Positions 60,525-64,000 of a stretch of 64,000 bases of DNA are shown here, piece after piece. The notes beneath the pieces are model-generated. The model saw nothing but the letters and a program-made list of their open reading frames with translations. It did not search any database and was not told the DNA's origin. Both the position numbers and the translations under genes were made by a program. The stretch's first letter is position 1; every line of letters begins with the position of its first letter. The DNA is from Paraburkholderia humisilvae (GTDB lineage Bacteria; Pseudomonadota; Gammaproteobacteria; Burkholderiales; Burkholderiaceae), in the NCBI RefSeq assembly GCF_902859855.1, contig NZ_CADIKH010000005.1:186001-250000 (forward strand), read 5' to 3'.

Positions 60525-62411
60525 ATGGCGCACGCAATCACGCTGACCTCGACACTGGGCACCCGTCTGCTGTTCGCGAACATGACCGCGAAAGAGTCGC
60601 TTGGAAGGCTGTTTTCTTATGAAATGGAGACGATCAGCCACGATGCAGAGGTCGATTTGCGCGCGCTGCTCGGCACGCCGATGACGGTGAAGCTGGTCAC
60701 GCCGCAAGGCTATACGCGCTATTTCAACGGCATTGTCAGCGAAGGCGAGCAGAGCGGCTTCGTCAATATCGACGGCGTGCGCTACGCGGTCTATCGGTTC
60801 GTGCTCGTGCCCAAGCCCTGGCTGCTGACGCGCAAGCGCGATTGCCGCATTTATCGAAGCATGAGCGTGCCGCAGATCATTCGCACCGTGCTCGGCGAAA
60901 TCGGCTACGGCGACCTCAAGCTGAGTCTCGCCGGCAACTATCCGGCGCGTGACTACTGCGTGCAGTATCGCGAGAGTGACTTCGATTTCATCAGCCGGCT
61001 GATGGAGCAGGAAGGCATCTACTACTTCTTCACGCATACGCAGGGCACGCACACGATGGTGCTGGCCGATGCGCTCGGTGCGCACACAACGGTGCCGGGC
61101 TTCGAGCAGATCCCGTACGCGCCGCCGACCGAACGGGGCAAGCGGATGAAGGCGTCGATCAGCGGCTGGCGCAGCGCGCGCACGGTGAACCCGACGAAGG
61201 TGCAACTGGACGACTACGACTATCTGAAGCCCAAGGCATCGCTGCTCGCCACCGAGGAACTGACCGACATGGCCGACGCGCATAGCGTGAGCGGGCTCGA
61301 CATCTACGACTACTCGTATGACTACTTCGGCTACAACCAGCCGCTTGCCGACGGCCAGCGCTATGCGCAGGTGCGCGCGGACGCGCTGAACGTGCCGCAG
61401 GCGCTCTGCATCGGCAACACGGATGCGGTGGGCTTCGCCACCGGTGCGCTGTTTACGCTGAAAGACTTTCCGATGCAGCAAGCCAACCAGGAATACCTGG
61501 TCATCGACACGGTGATCCGTCTTGTCGAACCCGACTACGTGACAGGCGGCGGCGCGGACGACGGCGAGGGGCCGTTCGACTGCGACTTCGAAGTGATTTC
61601 GAGCCGCCAGCCGTTCCGCACGATGCCGACCACACCGCGGCCCAGGATCGCGGGTCTGCAGACCGCGGTGGTCTACGGCGATACGGCGGAAGACATCGCG
61701 GTCGACAAATACGGCCGCGTGCAGGTCACGTTTTTCTGGAATCAGCCCGGCAAGCCGAACGCGCAGAACTCGTGCCCGGTACGGGTGGCGCAGTGCTGGG
61801 CCGGCAAGCGCTGGGGCGCGCAATTCATTCCGCGTGTCGGGCAGGAAGTCGTGGTGAGCTTTCTCGACGGCAATCCGGACCGGCCGCTGATTATCGGCAG
61901 CGTCTATAACGCGGACAACATGCCGCCGTACAGCCTGCCGGACAACAAGACGCAAAGCGGCGTGAAGAGCCGCAGCCACCAGGGGGGCGGCAGTGACGAC
62001 TACAACGAGATCCGTTTCGAAGACCGGATGGGCAGCGAGCAGGTGCTGATCCATGCGCAGAAGGACCTGCGCGAGGAGTCCGAGCACGATCACGATGTGC
62101 AGGTCGCGCACAACTACACGCTCACGGCGGGCAACCAGATCAAGCTCGTCACCGGGCTGGCGAGCATCACGATGAACAGTTCGGGTGAAATCGCCATCGA
62201 AGGCACCCAGATCACGATCAACGGCGAGATGAATGTGACGATGGCCTCGGGTCTCGCGATGGAGATCAGTTCGAAGGCCAATCTGAACATGACGTCGGTC
62301 GCGGCGATGGAGATCATGTCGGGGGCGGACGCGCTGATCCAGTCGACCAACCTGCAACTGATCGGCACCGCGACCGCCGTGCTCGGCGGCGCCGCGCCGA
62401 TGATCCTGTGA
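60525..62411 (+). CDS. vgrG: T6SS spike protein VgrG (TssI)
   Basis: A 628-residue VgrG that caps the Hcp tube. The gp27-like part begins AHAITLTSTLGTRLLFANMT and includes YFNGIVSEGEQSGF and YRESDFDFISRLMEQEGIYY; the gp5-like OB and needle region has VDKYGRVQVTFFWNQPGKPN, RVAQCWAGKRWGAQFIPRVG, EVVVSFLDGNPDRPLIIGSV and a beta-helix tail (GNQIKLVTGLASITMNSSGE). No toxin domain is fused to the C-terminus, so cargo would bind separately. The start is ATG 60525 with CCGGAGATTTC; a 57-nt longer frame is less likely. Confidence 0.95.
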   Translation: MAHAITLTSTLGTRLLFANMTAKESLGRLFSYEMETISHDAEVDLRALLGTPMTVKLVTPQGYTRYFNGIVSEGEQSGFVNIDGVRYAVYRFVLVPKPWLLTRKRDCRIYRSMSVPQIIRTVLGEIGYGDLKLSLAGNYPARDYCVQYRESDFDFISRLMEQEGIYYFFTHTQGTHTMVLADALGAHTTVPGFEQIPYAPPTERGKRMKASISGWRSARTVNPTKVQLDDYDYLKPKASLLATEELTDMADAHSVSGLDIYDYSYDYFGYNQPLADGQRYAQVRADALNVPQALCIGNTDAVGFATGALFTLKDFPMQQANQEYLVIDTVIRLVEPDYVTGGGADDGEGPFDCDFEVISSRQPFRTMPTTPRPRIAGLQTAVVYGDTAEDIAVDKYGRVQVTFFWNQPGKPNAQNSCPVRVAQCWAGKRWGAQFIPRVGQEVVVSFLDGNPDRPLIIGSVYNADNMPPYSLPDNKTQSGVKSRSHQGGGSDDYNEIRFEDRMGSEQVLIHAQKDLREESEHDHDVQVAHNYTLTAGNQIKLVTGLASITMNSSGEIAIEGTQITINGEMNVTMASGLAMEISSKANLNMTSVAAMEIMSGADALIQSTNLQLIGTATAVLGGAAPMIL

Positions 62412-62965
62412 GCCGCGCCGTGATGACACCCGTACTCGAAGCGGCCCGGCAGATGCGCGTGTCCGTGCGCGCACAGCAGCATCTGCGCTCGGAGATGGAG
62501 CCGCGCGCGGCGGTGCAGGCGTTGCTCGACGCCGACCTCGCCGCCGATGCGCTGAGTCTGCTTGCGCGTCTGTTGCCGCGCCGCTATGCGGTCGCGTGGG
62601 TGTGCCAGTGCGCGCGCCAGCAGGCGCTCGACGAACACGACCGCGCCGGCATCGCGCTCGCGCAAGCGTGGGTGCGCGAGCCCAGCGAGCCGAACCGCGC
62701 GGATGCGGCCGCCTTCGCGAAGACACACCGTTACCAGACAATCGGCGCGTGGACCGCCGCGGCCGCCGGCTGGACGGGCGGCAACCTGAATCCGCAGCAC
62801 ACGCAGCCGACGCCTGCGCCGGAGCATTTGACCGCGCTCGCCGCGATGGCTGCCATCACCTATATGGCCGCGCTGATCGCCGACCAGTTCGCCGCGCGCC
62901 GCGCCGGGTTCGTACGCGATGCGCTCGGTCTGCTAGGCATCCCTACGGTATCGACGGAGAGATGA
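62408..62965 (+). CDS. DUF6931-type T6SS-associated protein
   Basis: A 185-residue helical protein of a type commonly found after vgrG in Burkholderiales T6SS loci (DUF6931, by recall). It has RSEMEPRAAVQALLDADLAA, LLPRRYAVAWVCQCARQQAL and AKTHRYQTIGAWTAAAAGWT. The start GTG at 62408 overlaps the vgrG stop (GTGA), so it is translationally coupled. It is followed directly by a second FHA gene. Function unknown; possibly an adaptor or assembly factor. Confidence 0.7.
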   Translation: MSRAVMTPVLEAARQMRVSVRAQQHLRSEMEPRAAVQALLDADLAADALSLLARLLPRRYAVAWVCQCARQQALDEHDRAGIALAQAWVREPSEPNRADAAAFAKTHRYQTIGAWTAAAAGWTGGNLNPQHTQPTPAPEHLTALAAMAAITYMAALIADQFAARRAGFVRDALGLLGIPTVSTER

Positions 62966-62966
62966 A

Positions 62967-64000
62967 ATGAGCAGTGAGCCAAGCCTGATTCTCGCGGTAC
63001 GAGGCGAACAGGCCGAGCGCTTCGGTAGCGGCCGGCAGAAAAGCTTCGACGGCCACGACGGCAGCATCGGCCGCTCGGAAGAGTGCGACTGGGTGCTGAG
63101 CGCGGAAGGCGTGTCGCGTCTGCACGCGCTGGTGCGCTATCTGAACGGTATCTATTTCATCGAGGATCGCAGCACCAATGGCGTGCTGCTCAATGGCGCG
63201 CCATTGCGCAGAGGCGATCCCGCGGCGTTGAAAGATGGCGACCGTCTGCAGATCGATGCGTTCGAGGTCAGCGTGCGGATTGGGGCGCAGGGCGACAGCG
63301 AAGATCGCACGATGTGGCAGACGCCCGCCTCTGATCCGGCGCATCACGCGCAGACCGATGGGCGACACCCAGGCGAACGGCGAGACGTTCCGGCTGCGTC
63401 CGAGGCGTGGTCCGAGCCGGCGCCGTCGCGTGATCTGCAGGCGTCGCCGGGCGCTTCATCATCGTCGCCCGGTGAATTTCACGTCGAAGCACATGGGCAG
63501 CGCGGTGCGTCGTACGGAACAATGCCGCCCGACGCGATCGGCGCGGACGGGTTGATACCCGGAAGCAGCGGTATGCCGCTGCCGGGTGCGAGCGTTGATC
63601 CGCTTGCACTCTTCGATGCGCCGTCGTCATACATCGACGAGCCTGCTGCGTTCGCCCCGCCTGTGTCGAGCTGGAATCACACACCAACTGCGGCCGACCG
63701 CTTCCGTCCGCCGCAGGTCGAGGCCGTGCGCCACAACACGCCGCTTCTGCCGGAAGACTGGGATCTATCCGACAGCCAGCTTGCGCCGCCGCGCAAGCGG
63801 CCTGCGCAAGCGGAGCCGACTCTCGCGCCCGCGGTGGATGTCGAGCCGGCTTCGGCCACGCCACCGCCGGTGACGCCCGAGCCCGCGCCGCTGGCTGAGC
63901 CGCCCGAACCGTTGCAATCGCAACCATTCGCGCAGATGCCGGAGCCGGTATGGACCGAGCACGCCGAAGCGAAGGCCGAGGCGCCGTCGCCGGCGCTCGA
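62967..64000 (+). CDS. Second FHA-domain protein, N-terminal part
   Basis: At least 344 residues, open at the right edge. The N-terminal FHA domain is canonical: SFDGHDGSIGRSEECDWVLS, EGVSRLHALVRYLNGIYFIE and DRSTNGVLLNGAPLRRGD, with the Ser-Arg-x-His motif intact, unlike the first FHA protein of this locus. A long Pro/Ala/Glu-rich, probably disordered, linker fills residues 110-344. By position it is probably a TagH-type T6SS regulator whose C-terminal domain lies beyond the window. Its start is 1 nt after the previous stop. Confidence 0.85.
   Translation, partial: MSSEPSLILAVRGEQAERFGSGRQKSFDGHDGSIGRSEECDWVLSAEGVSRLHALVRYLNGIYFIEDRSTNGVLLNGAPLRRGDPAALKDGDRLQIDAFEVSVRIGAQGDSEDRTMWQTPASDPAHHAQTDGRHPGERRDVPAASEAWSEPAPSRDLQASPGASSSSPGEFHVEAHGQRGASYGTMPPDAIGADGLIPGSSGMPLPGASVDPLALFDAPSSYIDEPAAFAPPVSSWNHTPTAADRFRPPQVEAVRHNTPLLPEDWDLSDSQLAPPRKRPAQAEPTLAPAVDVEPASATPPPVTPEPAPLAEPPEPLQSQPFAQMPEPVWTEHAEAKAEAPSPAL

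Noticed and set aside
60366..62741. A 791-codon open frame on the minus strand opposite vgrG
   Set aside because: It is the mirror of vgrG codon bias in GC-rich DNA; the translation is Arg/His-rich without domains, while vgrG on the plus strand is unmistakable.
1..64000. tRNA, rRNA and riboswitch genes
   Set aside because: I scanned for cloverleaf-like and conserved rRNA segments by eye and found none; a covariance-model search would be needed to exclude small RNAs.

Overview
The window reads as chromosomal DNA of a Burkholderiales bacterium, most likely Paraburkholderia or a close relative. The evidence is GC-rich coding sequence, a DUF4148 secreted protein, tandem tau/ssu sulfonate importers, a Burkholderia-type H-NS paralogue and a large type VI secretion (T6SS) locus with tagJ, FHA and DUF6931 genes. 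The genus is inferred from gene content only.

Layout. 1-11.5 kb: start of poxB; a sensor kinase divergent from a lone periplasmic binding protein; an H-NS-like protein; an AAA ATPase; a relic of a dihydrodipicolinate-synthase-family gene; an IlvD/Edd-family sugar-acid dehydratase followed by its probable GntR regulator; a LysR/VOC divergent pair; a small unknown protein. 11.5-27.6 kb: a secreted alpha/beta-hydrolase gene split by a 15,014 bp Tn7-like transposon. Both ends can be read directly: an 11 bp perfect terminal inverted repeat, TnsB-type repeat arrays, and a 5 bp target duplication (CCAGC). Removing the element and one CCAGC copy rejoins the hydrolase reading frame through its signal peptide. 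The element carries tnsA-like, tnsB, tnsC and tniQ genes, then a tyrosine recombinase whose start lies next to a 28 bp dif-like core site. The rest is cargo, much of it broken: IS110 and IS5 relics, a flagellin fragment, transporter relics and a frameshifted methyltransferase. A BBE-type flavin oxidoreductase and an SMP-30-type hydrolase look intact.

27.8-38.8 kb: DUF4148 protein, FUSC exporter, a six-gene minus-strand operon encoding two sulfonate/taurine ABC importers, and a plus-strand amino-acid ABC importer lacking its ATPase. 39-42 kb: a four-gene Sia-type signalling module (PP2C phosphatase with CBS-like domain, SiaB-type kinase, SiaC/DUF1987, GGDEF cyclase). 42-64 kb: a T6SS locus with an FHA protein; a divergent operon of FecR-like protein, DUF3365 (CxxCH) HAMP sensor and cytosolic Ser/Thr kinase; and tssB-tssC-hcp-tagJ-tssE-tssF-tssG-clpV, an unknown gene, a TPR-methyltransferase, vgrG, a DUF6931 protein and a second FHA protein that runs off the edge. 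tssA, tssJ, tssK, tssL and tssM are not in the window and probably lie beyond 64 kb.

Most interesting points: (i) the precisely delimited Tn7-like element, whose TnsA-like subunit appears to have lost catalytic residues and which carries a tyrosine recombinase with a core-like site, suggesting a cointegrate-and-resolve route; (ii) the stacking of c-di-GMP partner-switch, haem-c sensor and Ser/Thr kinase genes around one T6SS; (iii) two unusual T6SS-linked genes, an unknown 528-residue protein and a TPR-methyltransferase fusion.
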